Below, piece by piece: positions 8,146-17,944 of a DNA stretch of 56,293 nt. Where the stretch lies: contig LBWG01000011.1 of NCBI GenBank assembly GCA_000993535.1, positions 1 to 56,293 of the forward strand, written 5' to 3'. Source of the stretch: Candidatus Uhrbacteria bacterium GW2011_GWF2_39_13. GTDB taxonomy: Bacteria; Patescibacteriota; Patescibacteriia; UBA9934; GWF2-40-263. The translations under genes were made by a program, and so were the position numbers. Numbering within the stretch: position 1 is the first letter of the stretch; every line of letters begins with the position of its first letter. A model generated the notes under the pieces. It was not told the DNA's origin and did not search any database. It saw nothing but the letters and a program-made list of their open reading frames with translations.

Positions 8146-9234
8146 TCACCTCCTGTATTTTGAAACGCGGCCTATTCCATCAAGAACAAGCAAAATACGC
8201 TTTTTTTCTGGAGTTTCTGTAAGGAGCGTCAACAGGCAGTGAATTTTTGAGGTTGTTTCTAAACCACTCGTTTGTAATGAATAATCCACTGCATCAAAAA
8301 TAGTATCTTCTGACATGCCTACTTCTGATGGTTTGGACCCAATATATGGTTCGAATTCTGCCAAATATTCTATTTCACCTGATGCTCTCAACATCTTTTC
8401 GTATAATGCTCTAATCTGTTCTGAAGGGACACCAGCACCCATGACAGTCGTTTGAGAAATGTTAAAAACAGTTTCTAGTCGTTCTTTTAATTGTTTAAAT
8501 TCTTCAAACAAAGGAGAGTCAGAACAAAGATCTGTATAGACCATCAAAATCACCTTTGGCAAGTCAATTATTTGAATAAGTGAGGAAGGAAAAAAAGGTA
8601 TATTTTTTAAAAGAGCGAATCGACCCTCAATCGTTTGAAGCCATGAATCGATTAACTGTCTCTGCTCTTCTCCTGAAAAAAATGTCCAAGGAATATTAGG
8701 CAGAAACTCCGATTGTATGTGTTCAGGCAAATCCGGTGTTGAATAAGATTTCCAACGCTTGGTTATCCAGTTAACAGAAAAAGTTTCTTGAACTTCTTTG
8801 GAGAGAGTAACGGGATTTAAAGAAAAGGCATCTGTAAACGTATCTAAAAATGGTTCATCTTGTCGCAACGAGTCAGGTAAACAAGCATAAAAATCATTTA
8901 ACTTAATATCAGGAACATCTGAAATTAAATGTAAAAATTCCATTTGTACCTCTTTCTCCAAAAGAGCACGCCAAAAATGCTCATCTGTGCCTGCATTTGG
9001 AAAAACATCTTTGATAAACGTCTCAAGAGTCGCATAAACATTTGTCCACTCTTGATAATCATGATCATAGTATTCACTAACAATCCATCGATACTTACGC
9101 ATCTTCATGACTGTTTTTTCACCAAATGTTTCTTTAAAAATCTCTTCAGGAGTCTGAGGGAGAGACTCTTCTGCTTCTTCTATTAATGTTCCTGTGTCTT
9201 GGTTAAAAAACTCACGTCTATATTTGTCTTTCAT
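8146..9234 (-). CDS. Unknown soluble protein
   Basis: 362 residues, acidic, no membrane segment or motif I recognise. The ATG at 9234 is preferred over a TTG at 9240; no Shine-Dalgarno is visible. It lies 15 bp downstream of the Nudix gene and just upstream of the frameshifted ORF, so all three probably share a transcript. Its last codons, AGG AGG UGA, double as the Shine-Dalgarno of the next gene. It might be the N-terminal part of a longer protein if frameshifting occurs there. Confidence 0.6.
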   Translation of the reverse strand: MKDKYRREFFNQDTGTLIEEAEESLPQTPEEIFKETFGEKTVMKMRKYRWIVSEYYDHDYQEWTNVYATLETFIKDVFPNAGTDEHFWRALLEKEVQMEFLHLISDVPDIKLNDFYACLPDSLRQDEPFLDTFTDAFSLNPVTLSKEVQETFSVNWITKRWKSYSTPDLPEHIQSEFLPNIPWTFFSGEEQRQLIDSWLQTIEGRFALLKNIPFFPSSLIQIIDLPKVILMVYTDLCSDSPLFEEFKQLKERLETVFNISQTTVMGAGVPSEQIRALYEKMLRASGEIEYLAEFEPYIGSKPSEVGMSEDTIFDAVDYSLQTSGLETTSKIHCLLTLLTETPEKKRILLVLDGIGRVSKYRR

Positions 9235-9249
9235 ATTCAAAAGTAAATT

Positions 9250-9816
9250 TTATCCGTAAATCATTTTATAGAATGACTGATGGCTTGGTTGATGATATCT
9301 GGCGCGAATACAGCGCTCGCGAAGACTTTCACAAACACGTTTTAGTTGATGTGAATCCACAAGCTCAATAAACTCATCAAAGGTAACAAAGAACAGTTCA
9401 ATGCGTTCCCCTGCATCCAGATGCTGTTCGCCCACTTTTTCACACTCTCGCGCGGCGTAAATAAAATTTTTCCAATCTACTTTATTAGAGCCGTCATAGG
9501 TGTCCAGATGTTTCCAGTGTTGTGAGGCATAACCTGTCTCTTCTAGCATTTCTCGCTTGGCTGCCTCAAGAGATTCCTCGCCTTCTTCTATCCGACCGCC
9601 AACCAAGGAAAGAAACCATACGTCTCTATCAGGCTGCTGCTGGCGTTGAACAATAATCTTTCCCTCAGGAGTGGTCGCAATAATTTCAACCGTGTAAGAA
9701 CGCCGGAGCTTTTCAAAAATCTCCTTGGTTCCATCGTACATTTCCTGTTCCCATTGATAGACGTCGAAAATCTGTCCCTGAAAAACGCGTTTTGCTTGCT
9801 CTGGTATTTCTCCCAT
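9250..9816 (-). CDS. Nudix hydrolase, ADP-ribose pyrophosphatase-like
   Basis: 188 residues with a complete Nudix box at residues 73-95 (starts GGRIEEGE, ends REMLEETG), the Mg-binding loop-helix-loop that cleaves nucleoside diphosphate-X compounds. The order of an N-terminal beta domain followed by the box matches the ADP-ribose or sugar-nucleotide pyrophosphatase group; substrate is inferred. The gene starts 3 bp after the leuS stop and is probably co-transcribed with it. Confidence 0.85.
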   Translation of the reverse strand: MGEIPEQAKRVFQGQIFDVYQWEQEMYDGTKEIFEKLRRSYTVEIIATTPEGKIIVQRQQQPDRDVWFLSLVGGRIEEGEESLEAAKREMLEETGYASQHWKHLDTYDGSNKVDWKNFIYAARECEKVGEQHLDAGERIELFFVTFDEFIELVDSHQLKRVCESLRERCIRARYHQPSHQSFYKMIYG

Positions 9817-9819
9817 AAG

Positions 9820-12129
9820 TTACTTTATGACGATATTTAAAATGCGACCTGGTACATAGACTATTTTTACGATCTCTTTTCCTTCAAGATATTTTTGAAT
9901 ATTTGCCTGAGCAAGGGCCGTTGTTCGTGCTGTCTGTTCATGAGCGTCAGGAGCAAGTGTAATCGTGGCTCTAGCTTTTCCATTAATCTGTACAGCCATT
10001 TCAACACAGGATTGGACCAGAAGTGAATCGTCGAATGTGGGCCAGGACTGTTCTTCTACAAGTCTAGTCTCGCCAATCATCTCCCAACATTCATTGGCAA
10101 GATGCGGAGCAAAAGGTCCCAAAACAATCAAACACTTTTTTAATTGATCATGTGTCATCATTGCTGCATTAAGATCATTAAACAATCGCATGAACGCAGA
10201 TACGGCAGTGTTAAATTTAAAAGATTCAATATCATCAGAAATTTTCTTCAGGTGAGGTTCGATCACTTTCCCAAGGTCCTGGGCTTGTGCTTGATTCCAC
10301 ACAGACACGTATTTCATGACCTTATCCAAAAACCGACGCACACCAATAAGTCCATTCAAACTCCATGGCACAGGCTCTTCAAACGGACCCATGAATAAAA
10401 TATACATCCGAAGCGAGTCTGCTCCGTACTCACGCACAATCTCATCTGGATTGACCACATTGCCTTTGGATTTACTCATTTTGGTTCCGTCTGCAGCCAA
10501 AACAAGTCCGTGACTATGGCGACGAGCATAGGGTTCGCTCACAGGTACATGTCCTTGATCAAACAAAAACTTATTCCAAAATCTGGAGTAAAGCAGATGC
10601 AATGTGGTGTGTTCCATTCCCCCATTATAGAGGTCTACCGGCATCCAATGTTTGAGTTTTTCTACAGAAGCAAACGTTTCGTTATTGTGCGGGTCAATAT
10701 AACGCAAGAAGTACCAACTCGATCCAGCCCAGTTTGGCATGGTGTCGGTTTCCCGTTTTGCAGGGCCGCCGCATTCAGGACAAATGGTGTTGATCCATTC
10801 GTCTATGGTTGCAAGAGGTGATTCACCCGTATCGGTTGGCTCATACTTTTCTACGTCAGGAAGCACAACAGGAAGCTGATTTTCTGGAACGCTCACCCAC
10901 CCACCGGTTTGTGGCGAACAGATCTCACAATGAACAAGTGGGATCGGCTCACCCCAATAGCGTTGACGAGAAAACACCCAGTCGCGAAGCTTATACGCAA
11001 CGGTTTTTTTACCTTTGGTGCGTTCAAGAACCTCATCAAAAGAAATTAGTGGTCTATCTAAAATAGGGAGTCCATATTGAACAGCAAACGCTCGATCGCG
11101 ATCATCATGTTGAGGCACAGCCATGACGGCGCCAGTGCCATATCCCATCAAAACATAATCCGCAATCCACACAGGGATTTTTTCACCGTTTGCTGGATTG
11201 ATCGCGTAACTACCTGTAAACACGCCTGTTTTTTCTTTCTCCTGCTTCCCACGTTCAATCTCTGTTTTCTGTGCTGTCTCATGTATATACCGTTCCACAA
11301 CACAGCGTTGACTATCCGTGATCAACTTCTCCACGAGAGGATGCTCTGGTGCTACCACCATGTAGGTCACACCAAAAATCGTATCAGGACGTGTAGTAAA
11401 CACTTTAAGCGATTCTTGCTTCCCATCCAAAAGAAAATCAATCTCAGCTCCTTCGCTTTTTCCAATCCAATGACGCTGTTGCACTTTAATTTTTTCAAGA
11501 TAATCAACGGTATCCAAATCCTGTAATAATCTTTCAGCATATTTGGTGATGGCAATCATCCATTGTTCCTTGTCACGTTTTTCAATCCGACCGCCGCAGC
11601 GTTCACACACACCATTAACGACTTCCTCATTCGCAAGACCTATCTTGCACGAGGTACACCAATTGATGGCCATCTTTGTTTTGTAGGCAAGACCTGCCTT
11701 AAAAAATTCCAAAAACATCCACTGCGTCCACTTATAATAAGCGGGATCTGTGGTATTCACTTCTCTGGACCAATCAAAAGAAAGTCCAAGACTCTTTAAC
11801 TGACGACGAAAGGTATCCGTATTTTCCCGCGTGATGTCTTGAGGTTTACGACCCGTTTTAATCGCATAATTTTCTGTTGGAAGACCAAAGGCATCCCACC
11901 CAATAGGATATAACACGTTATATCCTTGATGGCGGCGTTTTCGAGAAAGCACATCAAGCGCGGTATAGCTGCGCGGATGCCCGATGTGAAGACCAGCGCC
12001 TGAGGGATACGGAAATTCAATGAGGCAATAAAATTTTGGCTTATCCGTGCTTTCCTGCGCATGAAAAACAGAAGAGGTCTCCCACCGGTTTTGCCATTTC
12101 TTTTCAATTTCTTGATGGTTATACGACAT
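9820..12129 (-). CDS. leuS: Leucine-tRNA ligase
   Basis: Class I aminoacyl-tRNA synthetase charging tRNA-Leu. 769 residues, shorter than the roughly 860 of E. coli. HIGH signature at 48-51, KMSKS at 550-554, a zinc-like knuckle CTSC...CERC (about 160-178), and a CP1 editing region including AVPQHDDRDRAFA. The shortening lies in the middle of the protein. The start ATG is 8 nt from a TATGAT -10 box, so the mRNA is probably leaderless. A divergent promoter for the 12232 gene lies just upstream. Confidence 0.96.
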   Translation of the reverse strand: MSYNHQEIEKKWQNRWETSSVFHAQESTDKPKFYCLIEFPYPSGAGLHIGHPRSYTALDVLSRKRRHQGYNVLYPIGWDAFGLPTENYAIKTGRKPQDITRENTDTFRRQLKSLGLSFDWSREVNTTDPAYYKWTQWMFLEFFKAGLAYKTKMAINWCTSCKIGLANEEVVNGVCERCGGRIEKRDKEQWMIAITKYAERLLQDLDTVDYLEKIKVQQRHWIGKSEGAEIDFLLDGKQESLKVFTTRPDTIFGVTYMVVAPEHPLVEKLITDSQRCVVERYIHETAQKTEIERGKQEKEKTGVFTGSYAINPANGEKIPVWIADYVLMGYGTGAVMAVPQHDDRDRAFAVQYGLPILDRPLISFDEVLERTKGKKTVAYKLRDWVFSRQRYWGEPIPLVHCEICSPQTGGWVSVPENQLPVVLPDVEKYEPTDTGESPLATIDEWINTICPECGGPAKRETDTMPNWAGSSWYFLRYIDPHNNETFASVEKLKHWMPVDLYNGGMEHTTLHLLYSRFWNKFLFDQGHVPVSEPYARRHSHGLVLAADGTKMSKSKGNVVNPDEIVREYGADSLRMYILFMGPFEEPVPWSLNGLIGVRRFLDKVMKYVSVWNQAQAQDLGKVIEPHLKKISDDIESFKFNTAVSAFMRLFNDLNAAMMTHDQLKKCLIVLGPFAPHLANECWEMIGETRLVEEQSWPTFDDSLLVQSCVEMAVQINGKARATITLAPDAHEQTARTTALAQANIQKYLEGKEIVKIVYVPGRILNIVIK

Positions 12130-12137
12130 ACTAGAAG

Positions 12138-12167
12138 ATCATAACAAAAACAGCTTTTTTATGCCAA
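12138..12167 (-). promoter_or_regulatory. leuS promoter (leaderless)
   Basis: On the minus strand: TTGGCA (12162-12167), an 18-bp spacer, TATGAT (12138-12143), then 8 nt to the ATG. Confidence 0.65.
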
Positions 12168-12171
12168 ATAA

Positions 12172-12200
12172 TTGACGTTTTCTTCATATTCTTTTAAGTT
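12172..12200 (+). promoter_or_regulatory. Promoter of the 12232 gene
   Basis: TTGACG (12172-12177), 17-bp spacer, TAAGTT (12195-12200). It is back-to-back with the leuS promoter. Confidence 0.65.
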
Positions 12201-12231
12201 GTGCAGGTCAACTGAACCAAAAGGAGGTCAC

Positions 12232-13086
12232 GTGTACGATCTGTTCGTGTTCGATCATCGAGAATTCAGTCTTATAGATAACAGACGGGTCTTTCTTTCA
12301 GACGTCGCATTCACTGTTGCAGCCGATCTTGCCGCCAAGGCCCTGAATCCTTCGCTGCTCAAATCCATCGACAGCAGCAGTTCCATGGAGGATCATGTGA
12401 GAGTTGCTGATCAGTGGTTGGAACAAATTCTCAAACTCCAGATAGAGGAGTTTGCCTCTTTGGAACAATGCTTGGTAGAAGCGATTCTTCTGAATAAGGC
12501 CACGCTCAGCCTAACAAACCTGGGAGGTATAGGAACCTTTTGTGCATCCTTGGGAGCCATGATCCAACAACGGCTGACTCTCGTCTTTTCTGTAGTCGAT
12601 AAAAACCAGTGGTCACGCATTCAAAAAATGTACAAACTTCACGGAGTCGACGGTAATCAGTGGAAGCGACATATTGCCGGTGCAGATGCCGCCGCCTATG
12701 TTCTTATGACACTGGCCAATAGAGAGAATGCGAGAATTTTTCTTCCAAGCATCCTTGAAGATGTAAAAGATGGGATTGACTTGTTTTGGTTAGAGCGTCC
12801 ATTTCGAATCGCTGTGAGTGTAAAGTGCGTGCGTGGAAGCGAAATTCAGGCTTGGCACGTTACACAAGAACTCACACAAACGGCTCAAGCAGATATGAAT
12901 CGGCTATTGAGAGGCTTGTGTCAAATGACACAAGATGTTGAAATGGAACCCGTTGTAGTCCATGTAGGAAATGTGAATGGAGGTCCTCTTTTAAGAGGGA
13001 ACTTCAATGAAAACTGGCCTCAAGAGTTATTAGCTCAAATGCATCACCAGCGAAGACGCGGACTTCTGTCTTTGGTAGAAAATTAA
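12232..13086 (+). CDS. Unknown protein, monocistronic
   Basis: 284 residues beginning MYDLFVFDHREF. The GTG start is fixed by AAGGAGG 6 nt upstream and by a promoter inside the longer open frame. No signal peptide, membrane segment or motif recognised. The stretch LSLTNLGGIGTFCASLGAMI (about 104-123) is Gly-rich and hydrophobic. It lies alone between leuS and gdhA with its own promoter and terminator, typical of the accessory plus-strand genes here. Confidence 0.7.
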   Translation: MYDLFVFDHREFSLIDNRRVFLSDVAFTVAADLAAKALNPSLLKSIDSSSSMEDHVRVADQWLEQILKLQIEEFASLEQCLVEAILLNKATLSLTNLGGIGTFCASLGAMIQQRLTLVFSVVDKNQWSRIQKMYKLHGVDGNQWKRHIAGADAAAYVLMTLANRENARIFLPSILEDVKDGIDLFWLERPFRIAVSVKCVRGSEIQAWHVTQELTQTAQADMNRLLRGLCQMTQDVEMEPVVVHVGNVNGGPLLRGNFNENWPQELLAQMHHQRRRGLLSLVEN

Positions 13087-13090
13087 AGAA

Positions 13091-13140
13091 ATCTCTCATA
13101 AGAGATACGCACCGTCTCCAAACAGAGACGGTTTTATCTT
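13091..13140. terminator. Convergent terminators of the 12232 gene and gdhA
   Basis: Stem ACCGTCTC/GAGACGGT (13111-13132) followed by TTTATCTTTT serves the plus strand. A second small stem ATCTCT/AGAGAT (about 13090-13105) followed by TTTCTTT on the minus strand can serve gdhA. Confidence 0.7.
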
Positions 13141-14357
13141 TTCATGGCCTGTTGAAGACGTTCAAGAGCGATCACAAATGCTGCACGTCGTAAATCTGTT
13201 TGAAGACTTTGAGCTCGCTCAAAAATAAGCTCTGATTCTTGGTTCATAATGGTTTTCAGTTTTGCAAAAACCTCTTCTTCACTCCAGTGCTCCTTTTTCA
13301 AATTTTGTTCCCACTCAAACGTCGAGACCGTTACTCCACCAGCATTGGCCAAAATGTCAGGAACAACAGAAACTCCACGAGCAAATAATTGATCATCAGC
13401 TTCAGGGGTTGTAGGACCATTGGCAAGTTCAAAGACAACATGTGATTGCAGACGATCGACATTATCTTCTCGAATCTGATTTTCCAATGCAGCTGGAATC
13501 AACACATCACAGTTTTGATAAAGAAGCTCGTCTCTTTCAAACGTCTCACCTCCAGCAAATCCAGCCACGGATCCGGTCGTTTTTTTATGTTCACTCAAAG
13601 CCAAGACATCCAACCCTTCCGGATTACGGATCGCAGCCCTGGAATCAGACGTAGCAATCAATTTATGGCCAGCCTTTGTCCAAATATCTGCAGCGTGTTC
13701 GCCTGCATTTCCAAATCCCTGAATGACAACACGACAAACCTCTGGTAGTCCGAGTTTCTCTTGCAATGCTTCAAACACATAAAAACCACCCTGCGCTGTT
13801 GCTGTTGCTCGACCTTGTGATCCACCAAATTCAAGAGGCTTTCCTGTAATGACCGCGCCTGTGGTATCTCCCGTCACCTTTGCATATTCATCAGCCATCC
13901 ACGCCATGATTTCAGGCGTAGTATTCATGTCAGGGGCTGGAATGTCTTTATGTGGACCCACTACATCTACAAGAGTTTGCATCCACGTTCGTGATAACCG
14001 TTCAAGTTCTGTTTTTGAAAGTTCTTTTGGATTCACCATAATGCCTCCTTTTCCTCCACCCATTGGAATATTCACCACCGCACATTTGAGTGTCATCAAA
14101 AATGCGAGCGCTTTTACTTCTTCGATATCGGTCTCTTGATGATACCGAATACCTCCCTTATACGGTCCTCGAGCATTATTAAATTGCACACGATATCCTT
14201 CATAAACATTCAACATTCCATTGTCCATTTTGATAGGAAGAGAAACACGAATCTGACGATTAGGCTGCGCAATACGCTTCAAAAAATCAGGAGAAAAAGA
14301 AACAAGCTTTGTTGCTCGTTCAAGCTGAAAAAGAACATTTTGAAATGAATCATTCAT
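13134..14357 (-). CDS. gdhA: Glutamate dehydrogenase
   Basis: Reversible NAD(P)-dependent conversion of glutamate to 2-oxoglutarate and ammonia. 407 residues, hexameric small-type GDH. Substrate lysines lie in GPYKGGIRYH (Lys67) and LKCAVV (Lys91), with catalytic Lys103 in PMGGGKGG; the APDMNT loop follows. The Rossmann domain has GFGNAG. No other nitrogen-metabolism gene is nearby. Cofactor preference cannot be read safely. A clear Shine-Dalgarno is absent. Confidence 0.95.
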   Translation of the reverse strand: MNDSFQNVLFQLERATKLVSFSPDFLKRIAQPNRQIRVSLPIKMDNGMLNVYEGYRVQFNNARGPYKGGIRYHQETDIEEVKALAFLMTLKCAVVNIPMGGGKGGIMVNPKELSKTELERLSRTWMQTLVDVVGPHKDIPAPDMNTTPEIMAWMADEYAKVTGDTTGAVITGKPLEFGGSQGRATATAQGGFYVFEALQEKLGLPEVCRVVIQGFGNAGEHAADIWTKAGHKLIATSDSRAAIRNPEGLDVLALSEHKKTTGSVAGFAGGETFERDELLYQNCDVLIPAALENQIREDNVDRLQSHVVFELANGPTTPEADDQLFARGVSVVPDILANAGGVTVSTFEWEQNLKKEHWSEEEVFAKLKTIMNQESELIFERAQSLQTDLRRAAFVIALERLQQAMKR

Positions 14358-14391
14358 AGTCTTAAAACGGTATCATTTCTGTTAGTAAACA

Positions 14392-14424
14392 AAAAGCAAG
14401 GCTATGAATGCCTTGCTTTTTTCT
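14392..14424 (-). terminator. Terminator of trxBA (probably bidirectional)
   Basis: Perfect 11-bp stem AAAAGCAAGGC/GCCTTGCTTTT around a 7-nt loop, with T tracts on both strands. Confidence 0.75.
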
Positions 14425-14440
14425 CAAAGAAATATGGAAA

Positions 14441-15379
14441 CTATTCCTGATCAGCGAGCCAACGTTCAGCGTCCAGAGCTGCCATACATCCGGTTCCAGC
14501 AGCTGTGACCGCTTGGCGGTATTTGTGATCGGCAACATCACCCCCAGCAAAAACACCTTCCACACTTGTGACCGTAGATCCGGATCTGGTTACAATATAA
14601 CCCTTTTGATCAAGCTCAATCTGACCTTCAAAAATCTGCGTGTTAGGTTTATGACCAATAGCCACAAACAAACCATCAGCTTTCAACTCACTTACTTCGT
14701 TTGTTTGATTATTTAAAACTCGCACACCCGTCATCTTCGTCTCATATCCCAACACCTCTTGAACCTGTGTATTCCAAATAAATACAATTTTTGAATTTTT
14801 CATGGCACGCTCTTGCATAATCTTTGAAGCACGCAGTTGGTCCCGACGATGAACAATAGAAACCTTGGAAGCAAAGCGGGTCAGAAACAAGGCTTCTTCC
14901 AAAGCAGAATCACCTCCGCCCACGACCAAAATCTCTTTATCTCTAAAAAAGAATCCGTCACAGGTAGCGCAAGCACTCACTCCATGACCTTGATATCGCT
15001 GTTCACCAGGGATCCCCATCCACATGGCTTGTGCACCCGTACAAATAATAACCGTCTGAGCAAGAATCTGTTTCTCTCCAGTTGTTAATTTAAATGGACG
15101 AGCTGAGAAATCGACAGACGTAATGTCTTCAGAAACAATGCGTGTTTCAAAACGTTGTGCTTGTTTCTTAAATTTCTCCATCATTTCAGGACCCATCAAG
15201 CCTTCTGGAAACCCAGGAAAATTCTCAACTTCTGTGGTAAGCATGAGCTGTCCACCTGGTTGACCTCCAAGACGTTGACCTTCGAATAAAAGAGGTTTCA
15301 AATTTGCTCGAGCCGTATAAATAGCAGCGGTATACCCGGCAGGACCAGACCCAATAATAACAATGTTCTCAACATCCAT
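14441..15379 (-). CDS. trxB: Thioredoxin reductase
   Basis: FAD-dependent NADPH reductase of thioredoxin. 312 residues. FAD motif [10 protein letters not shown] (10-19), redox pair CATC at 137-140, NADPH motif [10 protein letters not shown], and the second FAD motif [17 protein letters not shown]. The gene starts 6 bp after trxA, giving a complete thioredoxin system in one operon. Confidence 0.96.
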   Translation of the reverse strand: MDVENIVIIGSGPAGYTAAIYTARANLKPLLFEGQRLGGQPGGQLMLTTEVENFPGFPEGLMGPEMMEKFKKQAQRFETRIVSEDITSVDFSARPFKLTTGEKQILAQTVIICTGAQAMWMGIPGEQRYQGHGVSACATCDGFFFRDKEILVVGGGDSALEEALFLTRFASKVSIVHRRDQLRASKIMQERAMKNSKIVFIWNTQVQEVLGYETKMTGVRVLNNQTNEVSELKADGLFVAIGHKPNTQIFEGQIELDQKGYIVTRSGSTVTSVEGVFAGGDVADHKYRQAVTAAGTGCMAALDAERWLADQE

Positions 15380-15385
15380 ATTGCT

Positions 15386-15703
15386 TTAAAGATGGCGTTG
15401 AATTTTTTCTCGAAGCTGGTCGCGAGACATAGATCCGGAAAACTGATCAACCACTTGACCTCCTTTAAAAATAATAAACGTTGGAATAGAAAGGATATTA
15501 AATTTCTGAGCAATGGAAGAATGTTCATCTACGTTTACCTTTCCAACAATGACGTCCTCCATCTCCATAGCAAGTGACTCAACAATAGGTGACATCACCT
15601 TACAAGGACCACACCAAGGAGCCCAAAAATCAACCATAACTGGTTTTTGTGCTTGTAAAACAGAGGATTCAAAATTATCCGAAGTAAGAATAAGTTCCAA
15701 CAT
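15386..15703 (-). CDS. trxA: Thioredoxin
   Basis: 105-residue disulfide reductase with active site WCGPC at 30-34 and cis-proline in SIPTF. First gene of the trxA-trxB operon. A possible promoter (TTTACA, 16 bp, TTTAAT on the minus strand) would start the transcript within a few nucleotides of the ATG. Confidence 0.96.
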   Translation of the reverse strand: MLELILTSDNFESSVLQAQKPVMVDFWAPWCGPCKVMSPIVESLAMEMEDVIVGKVNVDEHSSIAQKFNILSIPTFIIFKGGQVVDQFSGSMSRDQLREKIQRHL

Positions 15704-15758
15704 AAAAATACAATTAAATGAATTGCCGATTCATTGTAAAATGCCTTTCCTATAAAGT

Positions 15759-15790
15759 AAAACATGACCTCTTTGCAGAGATCATGTTTT
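15759..15790 (-). terminator. Terminator of infB
   Basis: Stem AAAACATGA/TCATGTTTT with inner CTCT/AGAG pairing, directly after the infB stop, with a T-rich tract on the minus strand. Confidence 0.75.
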
Positions 15791-15792
15791 AC

Positions 15793-17823
15793 TTAACGTA
15801 AGCTAATTCCTTCAATTTTTAATTCTTTATTGATTCTATCTTCGGTATAAACCTCAAAAAAATCTCCTTCTTCTGGTTTGGTTTTCCCTTTATAACTCAT
15901 TCCTATTTCTTGACCGGCGTGAGCTTCTTTTAATTCAGATCTTCCAAGCTGGAGACTCTCAATAGAACCTTCACCCACATATTCTCCATTGCGAGAAATA
16001 CGCAATTTGGCTCCTCGAGTAATTTTTTCTCCTTTTACACGTCCACCGACAATCCAACCATGGTCTGTTTTCTTAAAATTCTTCAACACTTCAAATCTTC
16101 CTTGCTCTTCAATCACGGTTTCAGAAGGAAGACGCTTCTTTAATTCCTCGATCACATCTTCAAACAGTTTGTAAATAATCTTGTACTGGCGCAAATCCAC
16201 AGATTTATCGCGGGCCAATTCCTCTGCACCTCCGCCTGGACGTACATTGAATCCAATGACGATAGCATGAGAGGCTTCAGCTGTATTTATATCGGCATCC
16301 GTAATATTTCCTAATCCTTTTTGGATCACTTTCACCCCCACTTGTGGATGTTGAATTTTATCAAACATACCCAAAATGGCTTCAAGAGACCCGAGAACAT
16401 CCGCACGGATAATTAAATTTACAACCTGTTTAGCAACGTCCTCCTGACCTTCTTCTGACTCTTTGGTTATATGTTTGATCGAAGCCACTTCCTCGGTCGC
16501 CTTCAAAGAAAAATCCGTTGATTTGATTTTTTTGAGTTCTTTCACATCTACAGGAACTTCCATGACATCTCCAACGGTAGGAGCCAGTTTCCAACCAATG
16601 ATTTTAGCTGGTGTTGAGGGAGTCGACTCTTTTAAATCTTCTCCTTTCCAGTTTTGCATGGCACGGACACGACCGTAATGAAGAGATCGCACACCTAAAT
16701 CATCTCCTACACGCAAAGTTCCGCTTTGAACTAAGACGGTGGCAACAGGTCCTGTGCCTGGATTAAGGTTAGATTCGATCACTGTCCCAATAGCTCGAGC
16801 GTTTGGATTAGCTACAATATGCTCTTTTTCCATCTCTTCCACAATCAAGAGCACATCAAGGAGTTCTTCAACGTGTTGTCCTGTTTTAGCACTTAATGGA
16901 ACCATGACGATCTTACCACCCCAATCTTCTGGAATGACATCTAATTCAGAAAGTTGTGTTTTTACCTTATCGATATTTGCCCCTTCACGATCAATCTTAT
17001 TGAGTGCCACCACAAAAGGTAAATGGGCTGATTTGATAATATCAATAGCTTCTTTTGTTTGTGGTTGAACACCGTCATCTACAGCAACAACCAAAATGGC
17101 GATATCTGCCACTTTTGCTCCACGAGAACGCATAACCGTAAAAGCTTCGTGTCCAGGCGTATCAATAAACGTCAACTGTTTGCCTTTTCGTTCTACTTGA
17201 TAGGCACCAATATGCTGGGTAATCCCTCCCGCTTCTGTATCAATGACATTTGTTTGTCGAATAGCGTCGAGTAACTTGGTTTTACCATGGTCAACATGAC
17301 CCATCACCACAATCACAGGAGGTCGTCTTTGGAGATGCTCTGGATCTTCTGTCTGTGCTCGATTTCGAATTTTATCAACTCCTTCTGTATCCGTTTCTTT
17401 ATTTCCCTCTTCTTTTTGAGCTTTAAATCCCAAATCCTCAGCAAGAATAGAAGCTGTATCAAAATCAATACGCTCGTTAATAACAGCTAAAATACCGTTA
17501 CGCATCAATTCTTGCATGACTCGTGGAACAGGCATGTTGAGCACTGAAGCAAAATCACGAACCGTCATGACAGAAGGCAAAAGAATTGATTGACGTTCAG
17601 AATCTGGAATATCTCTTCGTGAAGTCAAAGTTTTTTGTTGTTGAACCTTCTCAGCCAGACGTTCTTTACGGCGCATTTCATTCCAAGCTTCTGTGATATT
17701 TTGAGCTTGTCGTGTATCGATTTTAATCGCCTTTTTTCCAACGCTAAAACCCAATTCCGGAAGTTTATTACGGAGTTCTTCTGGATGGACTCTTAATCGT
17801 CGAGCGAGCTCTGTGATGTTCAT
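15793..17823 (-). CDS. infB: Translation initiation factor IF-2
   Basis: GTPase that recruits initiator tRNA to the 30S subunit. The 676 residues begin [12 protein letters not shown], the IF2 N-terminal helical module, with a second IF2_N module around 85-135. G1 is GHVDHGKT at 175-182, G3 DTPGHE, G4 NKID; domains II-IV follow. The short N-terminus is common in reduced genomes. A TTG at 17892 would extend the frame, but the ATG at 17823 lies about 34 nt downstream of a good promoter and is preferred. In many bacteria infB sits with truB in one operon; here they are divergent neighbours. Confidence 0.95.
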   Translation of the reverse strand: MNITELARRLRVHPEELRNKLPELGFSVGKKAIKIDTRQAQNITEAWNEMRRKERLAEKVQQQKTLTSRRDIPDSERQSILLPSVMTVRDFASVLNMPVPRVMQELMRNGILAVINERIDFDTASILAEDLGFKAQKEEGNKETDTEGVDKIRNRAQTEDPEHLQRRPPVIVVMGHVDHGKTKLLDAIRQTNVIDTEAGGITQHIGAYQVERKGKQLTFIDTPGHEAFTVMRSRGAKVADIAILVVAVDDGVQPQTKEAIDIIKSAHLPFVVALNKIDREGANIDKVKTQLSELDVIPEDWGGKIVMVPLSAKTGQHVEELLDVLLIVEEMEKEHIVANPNARAIGTVIESNLNPGTGPVATVLVQSGTLRVGDDLGVRSLHYGRVRAMQNWKGEDLKESTPSTPAKIIGWKLAPTVGDVMEVPVDVKELKKIKSTDFSLKATEEVASIKHITKESEEGQEDVAKQVVNLIIRADVLGSLEAILGMFDKIQHPQVGVKVIQKGLGNITDADINTAEASHAIVIGFNVRPGGGAEELARDKSVDLRQYKIIYKLFEDVIEELKKRLPSETVIEEQGRFEVLKNFKKTDHGWIVGGRVKGEKITRGAKLRISRNGEYVGEGSIESLQLGRSELKEAHAGQEIGMSYKGKTKPEEGDFFEVYTEDRINKELKIEGISLR

Positions 17824-17863
17824 GGAAATGGGGTTAAAAGGAAAAAAGGAAAAGTCTTTCGAG

Positions 17864-17892
17864 AGTTTAGCGAAAAATGAAGAATAGGTCAA
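17864..17892 (-). promoter_or_regulatory. infB promoter
   Basis: Minus strand: TTGACC (17887-17892), 17-bp spacer, TAAACT (17864-17869). Confidence 0.65.
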
Positions 17893-17906
17893 TGATTGTC
17901 AGAGAG

Positions 17907-17935
17907 TTGTCAGAGTTGATAATGCTGTTTAGAAT
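17907..17935 (+). promoter_or_regulatory. truB promoter (leaderless)
   Basis: TTGTCA (17907-17912), 17-bp spacer, TAGAAT (17930-17935), 9 nt before the ATG at 17945. A second TTGTCA occurs 10 bp upstream. Confidence 0.65.
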
Positions 17936-17944
17936 AAGACAACT

